From Nitrospira sp. (GTDB lineage: Bacteria; Nitrospirota; Nitrospiria; Nitrospirales; Nitrospiraceae), in assembly GCA_016788465.1 (NCBI GenBank), contig JAEURV010000204.1, forward strand, positions 1 through 38,322: 38,322 bases of DNA, written 5' to 3'. The position numbers and the translations under genes were made by a program. The notes below the pieces were generated by a model. It was not told where the DNA came from and ran no database searches. It saw only the letters and a program-made list of their open reading frames with translations. Shown here in pieces: positions 26,160 to 35,857 of this stretch. How positions within the stretch are numbered: position 1 is the stretch's first letter; each line of letters begins with the position of its first letter.

Positions 26160-26747
26160 TCATTGCTCCTGCTGCGGTTCTTGCCCTTTTGGTTTCCAAT
26201 TGCGCGTCAGAAATTGCGCTTGAGCAATCTGGGCCGGTGTCATGTCGTGCCCTAATCGATTCCGCCATTTGGCGCCGGCTTCATGGCCATTGGCGGCTGC
26301 AAGGTTGTACCAATGGTAGGCCTGCACGAGGTCCTTGGGGACGCCGCGTGCTTGCTCATAGTGGGTGGCGATGAGAAACATCGCAGCGCCATGTCCTTGA
26401 TCCGCGGCCAGCCGGCACCACCGGAGCGCCTCCTGATAATCCTGCGGCATGCCGCGTCCGATGTCCGACAGCACGCAAAGCCGATAGAACGCTCCGACAT
26501 GCCGTTGCGTGGCGGCCATACGATACCACCGTACGGCTTCTCGGTGGTCTGCCGGACGTGCGTTCTCGTACCGTATGCCAAGATTGTATTGGTCTTCCGC
26601 GCTCCCTTGTTCTGCCGCGGACTGAGACTCATCGATTCTCGACGTGGTATCCCGCACGTCGACATAAGGGGATTTGGGTGGATCGATACATCCCGGGAGA
26701 CTTCCGATGATGGTGATCGCGAGGATATAGCGCAAGCCGGTGGTCAT
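26160..26747 (-). CDS. second Sel1-repeat lipoprotein
   Basis: ATG 26747 lies behind GGAGAA and gives 195 residues. The leader YILAITIIGSLPGC ends in a good lipobox. Three Sel1-like repeats follow (for example DQYNLGIRYENARPADHREAVRWYRMAA). The tail HDMTPAQIAQAQFLTRNWKP matches the tail of the neighbouring Sel1 gene. The layout, size and strand point to a tandem duplication, with the repeats having since diverged. The 215-bp gap to the neighbour has no gene. A function in envelope protein binding is likely but unproven. Confidence 0.9.
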   Translation of the reverse strand: MTTGLRYILAITIIGSLPGCIDPPKSPYVDVRDTTSRIDESQSAAEQGSAEDQYNLGIRYENARPADHREAVRWYRMAATQRHVGAFYRLCVLSDIGRGMPQDYQEALRWCRLAADQGHGAAMFLIATHYEQARGVPKDLVQAYHWYNLAAANGHEAGAKWRNRLGHDMTPAQIAQAQFLTRNWKPKGQEPQQEQ

Positions 26748-26971
26748 GAAGGTTCTCCTTTGTGTCATCGGACGAAGGGTAGCTTGTCGCCTCATGTCTT
26801 GCAAGTGGTCCGACACCGAAGCTTACATGTAGCACATCTCGTATGTGAGAGACGACCCTGTATACGCTCATAGTCAAAGTTCTCCGGTTTCTTTCTATCA
26901 CTTGCTCTTTTCCTCGAAGCCCGCAACATGCGTAGGTATATCTGCGTCTATTGTCTGTCTAGGAGGAAAGA

Positions 26972-27619
26972 ATGAAGGCGCTCATTTCATCCAGCCTGCT
27001 CCTGCTCTCTGTACTCGGCTATTCCGAGAACGTTCGGGCGCAGGAAGAAGTTCAGGTTCGATCGGCGGATATGTATATATCGGGCTTTGGCGGCTATTCG
27101 TTTCCGTTCAGCACAGACCTCGTGTTTGGTGTGTTGTCGGTGCCGAATGTCAACGTGAAAGATTCTCTGTCCGTGGGAGGCAAGGTAGGAATGTGGCTTA
27201 CTGCACCTCGGAAGACCTGGGGTATTGATGTGGGAGCCGAGATTGACGTGACTCATTTTAATCCGGACATCTCAAACACAAGTCTTGAGCTGGATGCCAC
27301 ATACTTCGGCTTGAATGTTCTAGCCCGTCTCCCGATGGGGGTGACCCCTGATTTGCCGAACGGACGATGGTTTCCCTATATCGGAGTTGGTGGAGGAGGG
27401 CAACGTCTTGCCGTGAAAGTGACTGAGGGACGAAATACCGCACCGGCATTTCAGGGACTCGGAGGAATCAAAGTCTTTCTGAACAAGCACGTCGCTGCCT
27501 TCGCGGAAGGAAAATTTATTTACGCTTCTCACAATCAAGAACTGGAAGGCACGATTGTCTCGCTCGAGCTTGATCTCAGTTCCGTTCATGGAGTCGGCGG
27601 ACTGTCCTTTCATTTCTGA
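26972..27619 (+). CDS. outer-membrane beta-barrel protein
   Basis: ATG 26972 follows TAGGAGGAAAG and gives 215 residues. A clear signal peptide (ISSSLLLLSVLGYSENVRA) is followed by alternating hydrophobic strands such as MYISGFGGYSFPF, SVGGKVGMWL and PYIGVGGGGQRLAV. It ends in aromatic F (VHGVGGLSFHF), the usual insertion signal of outer-membrane barrels. The strand count suits an eight-stranded OmpA/OmpX-like barrel without a peptidoglycan domain. No partner gene is evident; it starts divergently from the second Sel1 gene. Pore, adhesion or structural roles cannot be told apart. Confidence 0.88.
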   Translation: MKALISSSLLLLSVLGYSENVRAQEEVQVRSADMYISGFGGYSFPFSTDLVFGVLSVPNVNVKDSLSVGGKVGMWLTAPRKTWGIDVGAEIDVTHFNPDISNTSLELDATYFGLNVLARLPMGVTPDLPNGRWFPYIGVGGGGQRLAVKVTEGRNTAPAFQGLGGIKVFLNKHVAAFAEGKFIYASHNQELEGTIVSLELDLSSVHGVGGLSFHF

Positions 27620-27805
27620 TGCACGCTCCGGATGAGCGTATGGAATGTGATGACTCCATGCGCTTGTCCATTTTCAAAACCTGCCCCATCTCTTCCACTG
27701 ACGGTTGACACACGATACCGAGCGTCGTAGCCTTTTCTGGCCTTATGTCTTTATCGATCGCGTAGTCCGACCACGTATAGCTATGTGAGTGCCGCGAGTG
27801 CATCA

Positions 27806-28426
27806 ATGATAGGAATTGCGAGACGCGCGTTGTTTCTTGTGGTGATGACGGTTGTGCCATCGTTCTCGGTCATGGCCCAGCAAGAATTTGTGCCTTCGTC
27901 CGTTCACAAAGGAGCGCTCTTGGTTGCCAGCCCCTCATTGGACGACCCCAACTTTACTCAAACCGTGTTGCTCATCCTCGAACAGGGGCAAGGTGGGACC
28001 ATCGGCCTCATTCTGAACCGCCCGACGAATGTGTTGTTAGCCGAGGTTTTGCGGGATCTTCCGATGTTGAAGCAGACCAACCAGCGATTATTTGGGGGAG
28101 GGCCGGTCGGGCGAACACAGCTGGTGTTACTATTCCGACTCAAGCAACTCTTGCCCGATGCACGACACATTGTGAATGAAATATATCTTGGTACGCCGAC
28201 CGTGCTGGAACGTGTCATGGCTAGCCCTAAGTCTGGTGAAGCCTTCCGGGGATTTGCCGGTTTTGCCGGGTGGGCACCGGGCCAGCTTGAATTCGAGATG
28301 CATCAAGGCTCGTGGGGTGTCTTATCATCCAGCGCCTTTGATATCTTCAGTAACGATCCGGAGATGCTCTGGCGAGACAGCATGAGCATGCTCCAAGCTC
28401 CGAGAGCGATTTCCATCGAGCGATAG
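27806..28426 (+). CDS. AlgH/YqgE-family protein with a signal-like N-terminus
   Basis: From ATG 27806 it has 206 residues; GTG 27785 would add seven. Residues 30-200 follow the AlgH/YqgE (UPF0301) family: KGALLVASPSLDDPNFTQTVLLIL, GTIGLILNRPTN and FAGFAGWAPGQLEFE are its hallmarks. Known members are mostly cytoplasmic. Here the first 25 residues are basic then hydrophobic (IARRALFLVVMTVVPSFSVMAQQ), ending in an AxA-like cleavage site, so this copy looks exported. The function of the family is not well settled. Confidence 0.85.
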   Translation: MIGIARRALFLVVMTVVPSFSVMAQQEFVPSSVHKGALLVASPSLDDPNFTQTVLLILEQGQGGTIGLILNRPTNVLLAEVLRDLPMLKQTNQRLFGGGPVGRTQLVLLFRLKQLLPDARHIVNEIYLGTPTVLERVMASPKSGEAFRGFAGFAGWAPGQLEFEMHQGSWGVLSSSAFDIFSNDPEMLWRDSMSMLQAPRAISIER

Positions 28427-28758
28427 TTGCATCGGCCGACCGTTCGTGAGCCGATGGCAATACGGAAGGAACGAGAAAACCTGTTTCCCTGAAAGGCATG
28501 CTCGATATTGAATGCTCTTTGGCAGAAGAAGGGTTAGTGTGATGCGGTCGGAATCTGTTCCTGGCATGAGGACATTTCTCTTAACATTCTAGAAAAGGTT
28601 CCGAGGTGTCACCAGTTTGACCTCAAAGCTGACATCCTAACTGCATTATGCTTCCCCGGTTGTGAGGGGTAGGGGATGAACATTTATTGTAGGAGTGGAC
28701 TAAGGCTCGACGCAGGCGATGAAGGCTAGACCGTCTCGTCTGAGAGGACACGTACGGA
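28427..28758. other. intergenic region with a hairpin after the AlgH-type gene
   Basis: No gene was found in these 332 bp. CATCGGC (28430-28436) pairs with GCCGATG (28450-28456), and the stem can extend by three bases with one bulge. It begins right after the stop codon, so it may mark the transcript end, but no T-run follows. The rest shows nothing I can name. Confidence 0.4.
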
Positions 28759-29925
28759 ATGGACGGAAGATCACGACGATTCTTTGCCCCCTGCCCACGA
28801 GGCTTGGAGGGGGTGCTGGAACAGGAACTCCACGATCTCGGTGTGCCGGCCACATCCAAGACCGACGGCGGCGTTGGCTTCACGGCCCCCTGGTCGACGA
28901 TGTATTGGGTCAATCTCAAAAGTCACATCGCCAGCCGTGTCCTCTGGGAAGTCGGCTACAGTCCCTATCAAACCGAAGACGATGTCTATCGCGTGGCCTA
29001 CGCGCTCCCCTGGCACGAGTGGTTTGCGCCCTCACAGACGATCAAAGTCAAAGTGAGTGCGCGGCGCTGCCCGCTCCCGAGCCTGGATTTTCTCACCCTT
29101 CGAATCAAAGACGCCGTGTGCGACAAGTTCGTCTCCATGCACCAACGACGGCCTAGCGTCGACACGGACCGGCCGCACATCAAGCTGGATGCTTTTCTCG
29201 ATCAGAGCACCATCACCTTCTACTTGGACACGTCCGGTGAGCCTCTCTTCAAACGGGGCTACCGGATCGCGTCGGTTGAAGCGCCGTTGAAGGAAAATTT
29301 GGCGGCAGGTATCCTCCGGCTCGCTGGTTGGACGCCGAGCGATGTGTTCCTTGATCCCATGTGTGGGGGGGGGACCGTCGCACTCGAAGCCGCGCTGATG
29401 GCCCGCCGGATTCCGCCGGGGATGGCTCGCCACTTTGCCTTCGAGCGGTTGCTGATTCATGATGACAAACTATGGGGCCGTCTGCGCGAAGCGGCGCTCG
29501 CCAAACGCCTAGCTGAAGTTCCCGCTGCCATCTATGCTTCGGATCATGATCCGGCCATGGTGAAGATTGCCCAGCGTGCGTTTCAAGGGGCTGGGGTGGT
29601 GGTCGATGTTCGGTTCAAACAGAGCGACATTTTGGATCTAGAGGCTCCAGCAGAACAGGGCGTCATGGTCATCAATCCGCCCTATGGCGTTCGCTTGAGT
29701 CGCCCCGATGAATTGGCGTCGCTCTACCCCAAGCTCGGCGATTGGCTGAAGCAGCGGTTCGTCGGATGGCGGGCTTATATCCTCACGGGTGATGCTCGCG
29801 TGCCGAAACTCATCGGCCTTGCTCCATCGAAGCGCATTCCTCTCTTCAACGGAGACCTGGAATGCCGGCTGTACGAATTCGTTATCGTCCCAGGTGGAGC
29901 ACGACGACGGCTTGGGACGCGGTAA
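28759..29925 (+). CDS. RlmL-type 23S rRNA N2-guanine methyltransferase (THUMP)
   Basis: This 388-residue protein has a THUMP domain (about 5-160), which binds RNA, then a SAM-dependent methyltransferase domain. The SAM site is DPMCGGGT (199-206) and the catalytic motif is NPPYG (306-310), diagnostic of amino-group methylation. The expected product is N2-methylguanosine in 23S rRNA. It is about half the size of the fused E. coli RlmKL and corresponds to its N-terminal half, as in the YpsC group. Its start ATG 28759 has no strong ribosome site. Confidence 0.9.
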   Translation: MDGRSRRFFAPCPRGLEGVLEQELHDLGVPATSKTDGGVGFTAPWSTMYWVNLKSHIASRVLWEVGYSPYQTEDDVYRVAYALPWHEWFAPSQTIKVKVSARRCPLPSLDFLTLRIKDAVCDKFVSMHQRRPSVDTDRPHIKLDAFLDQSTITFYLDTSGEPLFKRGYRIASVEAPLKENLAAGILRLAGWTPSDVFLDPMCGGGTVALEAALMARRIPPGMARHFAFERLLIHDDKLWGRLREAALAKRLAEVPAAIYASDHDPAMVKIAQRAFQGAGVVVDVRFKQSDILDLEAPAEQGVMVINPPYGVRLSRPDELASLYPKLGDWLKQRFVGWRAYILTGDARVPKLIGLAPSKRIPLFNGDLECRLYEFVIVPGGARRRLGTR

Positions 29926-30363
29926 GCTTCATTCACCAGACGGCGTGCCGCAGTTATAGGATAGCCCTTCTGTGCGGATTCCTTGAGTCGACAACAACCG
30001 GCGGGCCTTCTCATGGGTTTCCCTGATAGATCGGCAGGAAGGTATGCCGGCGAAGTGGAGCGAACGGCAGTCGAGAGTCATGGCTGCTCCCTGGTCCATG
30101 AAGAGCACTCACGCAACTCTCACCGCTGCGTTTGAGTGTCAGCCAGTAACTGTCGGGTCATGCAGCGAGCCGCGGAGGCGATGAGCGTCAGCAGAAACGG
30201 CATATTGGGCAGCCACCGGGCTAGTATTGTCCTGTTCCAAGGCGCGCGCCTTCTGAAATCTCATATGGTATAAGTCATACTGTTATGACTGCTGTATTAG
30301 GAACCCAGAGTGATCCGGACGTTCGTTCGAACGAGGGTTCAATCCAATTTGAGGCTCATCCCG
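29926..30363. promoter_or_regulatory. intergenic region with a perfect inverted repeat ahead of the CorA-like gene
   Basis: AGTCATA (30273-30279) and TATGACT (30284-30290) form a perfect inverted repeat around CTGT. It lies about 75 bp before the CorA-like start, at a place suited to an operator. GGTATAAG just upstream could be part of a -10 region. The rest of this gap holds no gene that I can support. Confidence 0.4.
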
Positions 30364-32010
30364 ATGGCTGACGGATCAACGATCGTTCGGCACTTCCGGC
30401 AGATCTTGCTCTGGCCGATGCAGCTTACTCCCATCCGTGAGGATGCGCCCATTCAAAAGCACTGGGAGCTGTTACAGGCCACCGATTCAGGCAATCCTTG
30501 GCGGGAAGTGGTCGATGAGTTTACCGGCGATCCTCGTCAGTTTCAGGAACGACATTACAGCGAATTTGTGACGTTTCTCCCCTATGTCCAGCGGTTCCTC
30601 TACGGTGAAGGGAAGAGAACGAGCTCGGAAGTCCGTGAGGAGTCGGCGATCCGTGTCTTTCGCCGCAACGATATCGCGAAGGTGCGGATGCTGTTTCCTG
30701 GTCCTAGCGGGACTACGGCGATTTTTACGGTCGCGCATGTCGATTTGTACTTTTTCTATGACATTGATGTGGCGATCCTGGTCGTCGAAATCTCTGCCGA
30801 TGACGTGCCGCTCGAGCAGGTGCAAAATTCGCTCTTTCGCTTTGGCCGATGTTATCCCACCTACTGGGAGCGTGACGGGCATGGCGGACATTGTCCCAAG
30901 CATGTGGAGTGGCTTGCCTCGGATGGGAGAGTGTTGGCCGTTTCAGACTATGATCACCGTGAAAAATACCTCTCGTTTGTCTGTCAACATCGATCGTTGA
31001 GCCTCGCCTCCCATTGGGAGTTTCTGCTCGAACCGTTGGTGCTCCACCATTCGGAAAAAGTAGGTCCTATTCGGTATCGACAACTTGAATACCACTTGAT
31101 GCCGGTGATGGCGTATCTCACGCTCGATGATCCGGGGGCATTGACACGGGGAGAATTCGCACGGGTGGGGCTAGCAGCGGCACCGGGTAGCTCCGACACG
31201 TTACCGTTTTCAGAGCGCTATCTCCGTGACTTCGAAGAGCGCCATTGTTATGACCGGTATTGGAACGGACAGGGTGAAGGCTCTCCGGGCGCACGGTTTA
31301 TGTGTACGGGCCGTGTCTTTACGATGGTCGGGGAAGCCGGGGAACCGGCATTCGAGGATCGCAAGACGAATTTGGAACAGTTCCGTCACGAATACTTTCT
31401 GTTGTTTCTGATTCCGCATTTTCATAAGGCCGCCTTGCTGATGCTGACGAATCGTCTGGTGGAGGCGATGAATCAGCTTGATCTCACGAAGCTCGACTCC
31501 GTCCGGCAATTTCGCCGCGTGATTCGCCAAACGCTCGGCATCTTTCTCCGGTTTACCCATCGCTACTGGTCTCATCAGGTGTCGGATCATGGACAGGTAA
31601 AGGAATTGTATCGGATGGTCAGCGAGCACCTTGGTACCGGTCGACTCTACGACGAACTTCGTTCGGAGTTGGAGGATATGAGCCAATATCTCGACAGCGA
31701 TGCGCTACGCCGTCAGGGTGAAACGATGGTTCGCCTGACGGTGGTGGCGACGGTCGGCTTGATCGGTGTGGCAACGACAGGTGTGTTGGGGATGAACCTC
31801 TTTGACCTGGGCCAGGAGCCGGCCGTACAGCGTATCGGATATTTCGTCGTTGTGCTGATTCCCGTCATCATTGCCACAGTCTATACGGTGCTGAAATCAA
31901 GGCGGCTTTCGGATTTTTTGGAAACCTTGGCTGAGGAACATTGGTCGTCGAAAGACAAACTTGCTGCATTGTTGACGGTATGGCGGAGCAAACACGGTCG
32001 GGAGTCGTAA
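30364..32010 (+). CDS. divergent CorA-like metal transporter
   Basis: ATG 30364 has GAGG nine bases before it and gives 548 residues; GTG 30310 would add 18. The C-terminal end has two hydrophobic segments with TGVLGMNLF between them (GMN at 476-478), the selectivity motif of CorA Mg2+/Co2+ channels. The second segment (GYFVVVLIPVIIATVYTVL) is followed by a basic tail, as in CorA. The N-terminal 400 residues are much longer than usual and match no typical CorA cytoplasmic domain that I recognise. A long helix precedes the membrane part. It may be a regulated or repurposed family member. An inverted repeat lies upstream. Confidence 0.8.
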   Translation: MADGSTIVRHFRQILLWPMQLTPIREDAPIQKHWELLQATDSGNPWREVVDEFTGDPRQFQERHYSEFVTFLPYVQRFLYGEGKRTSSEVREESAIRVFRRNDIAKVRMLFPGPSGTTAIFTVAHVDLYFFYDIDVAILVVEISADDVPLEQVQNSLFRFGRCYPTYWERDGHGGHCPKHVEWLASDGRVLAVSDYDHREKYLSFVCQHRSLSLASHWEFLLEPLVLHHSEKVGPIRYRQLEYHLMPVMAYLTLDDPGALTRGEFARVGLAAAPGSSDTLPFSERYLRDFEERHCYDRYWNGQGEGSPGARFMCTGRVFTMVGEAGEPAFEDRKTNLEQFRHEYFLLFLIPHFHKAALLMLTNRLVEAMNQLDLTKLDSVRQFRRVIRQTLGIFLRFTHRYWSHQVSDHGQVKELYRMVSEHLGTGRLYDELRSELEDMSQYLDSDALRRQGETMVRLTVVATVGLIGVATTGVLGMNLFDLGQEPAVQRIGYFVVVLIPVIIATVYTVLKSRRLSDFLETLAEEHWSSKDKLAALLTVWRSKHGRES

Positions 32011-32155
32011 TCTACCTACGAGCGTGATCAGTTCGGTACAAAGCTGTCCCGGTCATATCTCATTACTGCAGTATCTGTTTCTTGGGACGACGAACCTCAT
32101 GGCCGTCTTTCCGTCGAGACGGAGTTTTGAGGCAAGAGGATTATCGGGCTGAACC

Positions 32156-32184
32156 TTGACAGCGTGTGAGTGAATCAGTAGGAT
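32156..32184 (+). promoter_or_regulatory. sigma-70 promoter of the pyr operon
   Basis: TTGACA (32156-32161) is a perfect -35 box, and TAGGAT (32179-32184) is a four-of-six -10 box, with a 17-bp spacer. The predicted start near 32191 is eight bases before the PyrR-binding hairpin, so the leader begins exactly where an attenuator requires. Confidence 0.85.
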
Positions 32185-32198
32185 GACTCAACCTTTAA

Positions 32199-32220
32199 TG
32201 CTCATCCAGTGAGGTGGGCA
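32199..32220 (+). promoter_or_regulatory. PyrR-binding hairpin (anti-antiterminator)
   Basis: TGCTCA (32199-32204) pairs with TGGGCA (32215-32220), with one G-U pair. The enclosed TCCAGTGAGG matches the PyrR-binding loop consensus ARUCCNGNGAGGYU of Gram-positive pyr leaders at 12 of 14 positions (CATCCAGTGAGGTG). Its 3' part, GTGAGGTGG (32209-32217), can instead pair with CCTTCTCAC (32269-32277) of the terminator as an antiterminator. PyrR with UMP should hold the hairpin closed and so favour termination. Confidence 0.85.
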
Positions 32221-32266
32221 AGGAGTTGAGCATGGGTGGTTTTCCGATTCAAGTTGCCTTGCAGTC

Positions 32267-32302
32267 AACCTTCTCACTTTCGCTGTGAGGAGGTTTTTTT
32301 TT
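32267..32302 (+). terminator. pyr leader attenuator terminator
   Basis: AACCTTCTCAC (32267-32277) pairs with GTGAGGAGGTT (32285-32295) around TTTCGCT, giving an 11-bp stem with one G-U. A run of nine T (32294-32302) follows. It lies downstream of the pyr promoter and 107 bp before pyrR, so it attenuates the operon rather than ending the CorA-like gene. Confidence 0.9.
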
Positions 32303-32394
32303 GCCTAGAAAAATAGGGCTCGCTCTCAGCATACAACCGTCAGCTTTTAGTTTTCTTTCGAGTTAAAGATTGTGCCCCGATCGTTGTAGGCTGA

Positions 32395-32979
<585 letters not shown>

Positions 32980-33001
32980 CGATCATGGAATGGAGAGTTC
33001 C

Positions 33002-33925
33002 ATGAGCGTGAAGCGCAAGGATCTGTTGAGTCTCGCCCCGTTGTCGGTCGACGAGATCACGCTCATGTTGGAGACTGCGGATTCCTTCAAGGAAGTGACG
33101 GGCCGCGAGATCAAGAAGGTCCCGGCGCTGAGAGGAAAAACGGTCGTGAATCTCTTTTTTGAACCGAGTACGAGGACGCGGACGTCTTTTGAGTTGGCCG
33201 CCAAGCGGTTGAGCGCCGATGTGATTAACTTTTCACCTTCTTTCAGCAGTGTCGTGAAGGGGGAAACGCTGCTTGATACGGCGAGAAATATCGAAGCAAT
33301 GCAGGCGGACATTATCGTCTTGCGTCACTCCTCGGCCGGTGCCGCCGAAACGTTGGCCCAGGGAGTGAAGTCGTCCGTCATCAATGCAGGCGATGGATGG
33401 CATGAGCATCCGACACAAGCGTTGCTCGATCTCTATACGATTCGGCAACGAGGCATGGGGTTTCGCGGGTTGCGCGTGGCGATTGTCGGCGATGTGTCGC
33501 ACAGCCGTGTCGCTCGTTCAAATATCTATGCGCTCATCAAACTTGGTGCGGAGGTCAGGTTAGTGGGGCCGCCGACGATGATGCCTCGGAACATCGAAAA
33601 ACTGGGGGCGAAAGTGTACTCCAACATGGATGAAGGTTTGCGCGACGTCAATGTCATCATGATGCTGCGGCTTCAATTGGAGCGGCAAGGGCGCGCACAA
33701 TTTCCTTCGATCCGTGAATATTCGCGACTCTACGGGCTCACCGCTGAACGGGTGCGGTTGGCTGACTCTGCTGCCATCGTCATGCATCCCGGTCCCATCA
33801 ATCGTGGGGTGGAGATTGCTCCGGATGTTGCCGATAGTTTGTCGTCGGTGATCTTGGACCAAGTGGCCAATGGTGTCGCGGTCAGAATGGGGATTCTCTA
33901 CCTCATGTCGGGAGCCAATTCGTGA
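33002..33925 (+). CDS. pyrB: aspartate carbamoyltransferase catalytic subunit
   Basis: ATG 33002 has GGAG six bases before it and gives 307 residues; ATG 32990 would add four. It joins carbamoyl phosphate and aspartate, the first committed step of pyrimidine synthesis. The carbamoyl phosphate motif is STRTRT (56-61), and [21 protein letters not shown] and HPGPINRG are typical. No pyrI regulatory subunit follows, so it is of the unregulated or PyrC-complexed type. It lies 22 bp after pyrR, in one transcript. Confidence 0.98.
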   Translation: MSVKRKDLLSLAPLSVDEITLMLETADSFKEVTGREIKKVPALRGKTVVNLFFEPSTRTRTSFELAAKRLSADVINFSPSFSSVVKGETLLDTARNIEAMQADIIVLRHSSAGAAETLAQGVKSSVINAGDGWHEHPTQALLDLYTIRQRGMGFRGLRVAIVGDVSHSRVARSNIYALIKLGAEVRLVGPPTMMPRNIEKLGAKVYSNMDEGLRDVNVIMMLRLQLERQGRAQFPSIREYSRLYGLTAERVRLADSAAIVMHPGPINRGVEIAPDVADSLSSVILDQVANGVAVRMGILYLMSGANS

Positions 33926-34044
33926 ATCTGATGATCTGCCAATCCGTTGAGGAGGTGAACGATCAGCAGAGCCTGAATGGAGCGTGGGTTAGTCGACGGA
34001 TCATCGGATCAATAGCGTCTACCAAATCGTAGAAAGGGTTTATC

Positions 34045-35331
34045 GTGTCGATTTTAATTAAAGGTGGTCGGGTCATCGATCCCGGTCGGTTTGTCGGAAT
34101 CGCCGATGTACTGATTGATGGCGGGAAGATCTCGGCTGTGGGACCCCAACTGTCTGTTCCTGTCGACACTCGAACGATTCAGGCAGAGGGAAAGCTTGTT
34201 CTGCCGGGATTCGTGGATCTGCACGTGCATTTTCGAGAACCGGGATTCGAATATAAAGAAACCATTCAAAGCGGCAGCGCAGCGGCGGTAGCGGGAGGAT
34301 TTACGACCGTCTGCTGTATGCCCAATACCAGTCCGGTGAACGACAATCAAGCAGTGACTGAATTCATTCTGGAACGGGCCCGGCTGGCTGGTCTCGCGAA
34401 TGTGTTGCCGATCGGGGCCATCACCAAAGGGTCGGAAGGGAAGGAACTGGCGGAAATCGGCGACTTGCGGCGTTCCGGTTGCGTGGCGATCTCCGATGAT
34501 GGGAAACCGGTGATGAATAGTTTGGTGATGCGGCGTGCGATGGAGTATGCATCGGCGTTTGACCTCACCGTCGTTGATCACTGTGAGGATCTCCATCTCG
34601 CCGAGGGCGGTTGCATGAACGAGGGGTTGATTTCAACCGAGCTTGGATTGCCCGGTATCCCTGCGGCTGCTGAGGACGTGATGGTGGCGCGCAATTTATC
34701 GCTGTCTGAATTGACGGGAGCTCGGTTGCATCTTGCTCATATCAGTACCGCAGGCTCGGCGCGAATGGTTCGAGAGGCGAAGGCTCGCGGGATTCTTGTG
34801 ACGGCGGAAGCCTGCCCTCACCACTTTACATTAACAGAAGAACTGGTACGCGGGTACAATACGCATGCTAAAATGAATCCACCGTTGCGGACGTGGACCG
34901 ATGTCCAGGCAATCAAAGAGGGATTACGAGATGGCACGATCGATGTCATTGCCACGGACCATGCTCCCCATGCAACCCAGGAAAAACAGCAGGATTTTAC
35001 TGAAGCCCCGTTTGGAATCGTGGGATTGGAGACGGCGCTCTCGCTGACATTGGGATTGGTGGACGAAGGGGTTCTTTCGCTTGAACAAGCAATTCAGAAG
35101 CTCACGTCCGCTCCAGCGGTCGCGTTTGGACTCAAGAAAGGTACATTGGCGGTGGGGGCGGACGCTGATGTCGTCATTGTGGATCAGCATGAACAGTGGG
35201 TGGTCGATCCTACGAGATTTCGATCGAAGAGTCGAAATACTCCGTTTGCCGGTTGGAAGGTGAAAGGGCGTGTGCGGACCACGATCGTGGGCGGTCGGGT
35301 GGTATTCGAGGCCACCCCAGTGGAGCAGTAG
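34045..35331 (+). CDS. pyrC: dihydroorotase, class I
   Basis: At 428 residues it matches class I enzymes. It cyclises carbamoyl aspartate to dihydroorotate. The metal site is HVHFR (His60, His62, Arg64), with Asp152, His179 and His232, and Asp305 (ATDHAPH) as catalytic aspartate. The start is GTG 34045, behind AAAGGG. It lies 119 bp after pyrB; that gap has no gene, but could hold a control site. Class I enzymes from other bacteria often associate with PyrB. Confidence 0.98.
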   Translation: MSILIKGGRVIDPGRFVGIADVLIDGGKISAVGPQLSVPVDTRTIQAEGKLVLPGFVDLHVHFREPGFEYKETIQSGSAAAVAGGFTTVCCMPNTSPVNDNQAVTEFILERARLAGLANVLPIGAITKGSEGKELAEIGDLRRSGCVAISDDGKPVMNSLVMRRAMEYASAFDLTVVDHCEDLHLAEGGCMNEGLISTELGLPGIPAAAEDVMVARNLSLSELTGARLHLAHISTAGSARMVREAKARGILVTAEACPHHFTLTEELVRGYNTHAKMNPPLRTWTDVQAIKEGLRDGTIDVIATDHAPHATQEKQQDFTEAPFGIVGLETALSLTLGLVDEGVLSLEQAIQKLTSAPAVAFGLKKGTLAVGADADVVIVDQHEQWVVDPTRFRSKSRNTPFAGWKVKGRVRTTIVGGRVVFEATPVEQ

Positions 35332-35335
35332 TGCC

Positions 35336-35857
35336 GTGCGACGGATGCCCCGTTGGGGGATGGTCTGCTGTCTTACGCTCGAGTGGGTGGCACTCGCAGT
35401 GTGGGTGGGGGGAATGATCGTACTGAGCGGTGCGGTGATTCCGGCGGTCTTCAATACGTTCGGTGGACAGGATTCCGGCGGGATGTTTTTGACACGGGCG
35501 TTTGAAGGGTACCATCACTTCGTCATCGGGGCCAGTGGTGTACTTGTAGTGGCGCTGATAACCCGGTGGTGGAGCGGTGAGGCTCAGGTGGTGGTTCGTA
35601 AAAGCGAGGTCATCGTCTTGGCGGCAATGGTGGTCATTGCGGGGTTGATTATTGTGGTGTTGCATCCAGAAGCATCCGCGCTTCAAGCACAGGCATTTGC
35701 GACAAAGGATGAGGGAGCGAAGAAAGCCGCATTCGAGGCATTCTTTCGCGTAGTGTTACCAATCCGGTCGCTGTACATGGTTAATTTGGTGTTGGGCCTC
35801 CTACTTATTGGGGTGAAGGCAAGACGCATGCTGGATGACGACGGAAGGCAATCGTGA
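35336..35857 (+). CDS. small membrane protein in the pyr cluster
   Basis: GTG 35336 gives 173 residues; ATG 35345 and longer frames back to 35270 are alternatives. Four hydrophobic segments are seen, at about 12-34, 61-76, 91-109 and 146-160. The second is preceded by a His pair (GYHHFVIG), and Pro-rich ends lie in the others. The pattern resembles small DUF4149/TMEM205-like proteins. It lies between pyrC (4 bp away) and carA, which it overlaps by 4 bp, so it is made with the pathway. A link to pyrimidine synthesis is not known; transport or co-location alone are possible. Confidence 0.75.
   Translation: MRRMPRWGMVCCLTLEWVALAVWVGGMIVLSGAVIPAVFNTFGGQDSGGMFLTRAFEGYHHFVIGASGVLVVALITRWWSGEAQVVVRKSEVIVLAAMVVIAGLIIVVLHPEASALQAQAFATKDEGAKKAAFEAFFRVVLPIRSLYMVNLVLGLLLIGVKARRMLDDDGRQS

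Noticed and set aside
26283-26873. A 196-codon forward frame opposite the second Sel1 gene
   Set aside because: The reverse strand shows a lipobox and Sel1 repeats; the forward frame has no recognisable features.
32267-32302. Terminator of the CorA-like gene
   Set aside because: It lies downstream of a good promoter and pairs alternatively with the PyrR hairpin, so it fits the pyr leader attenuator better.
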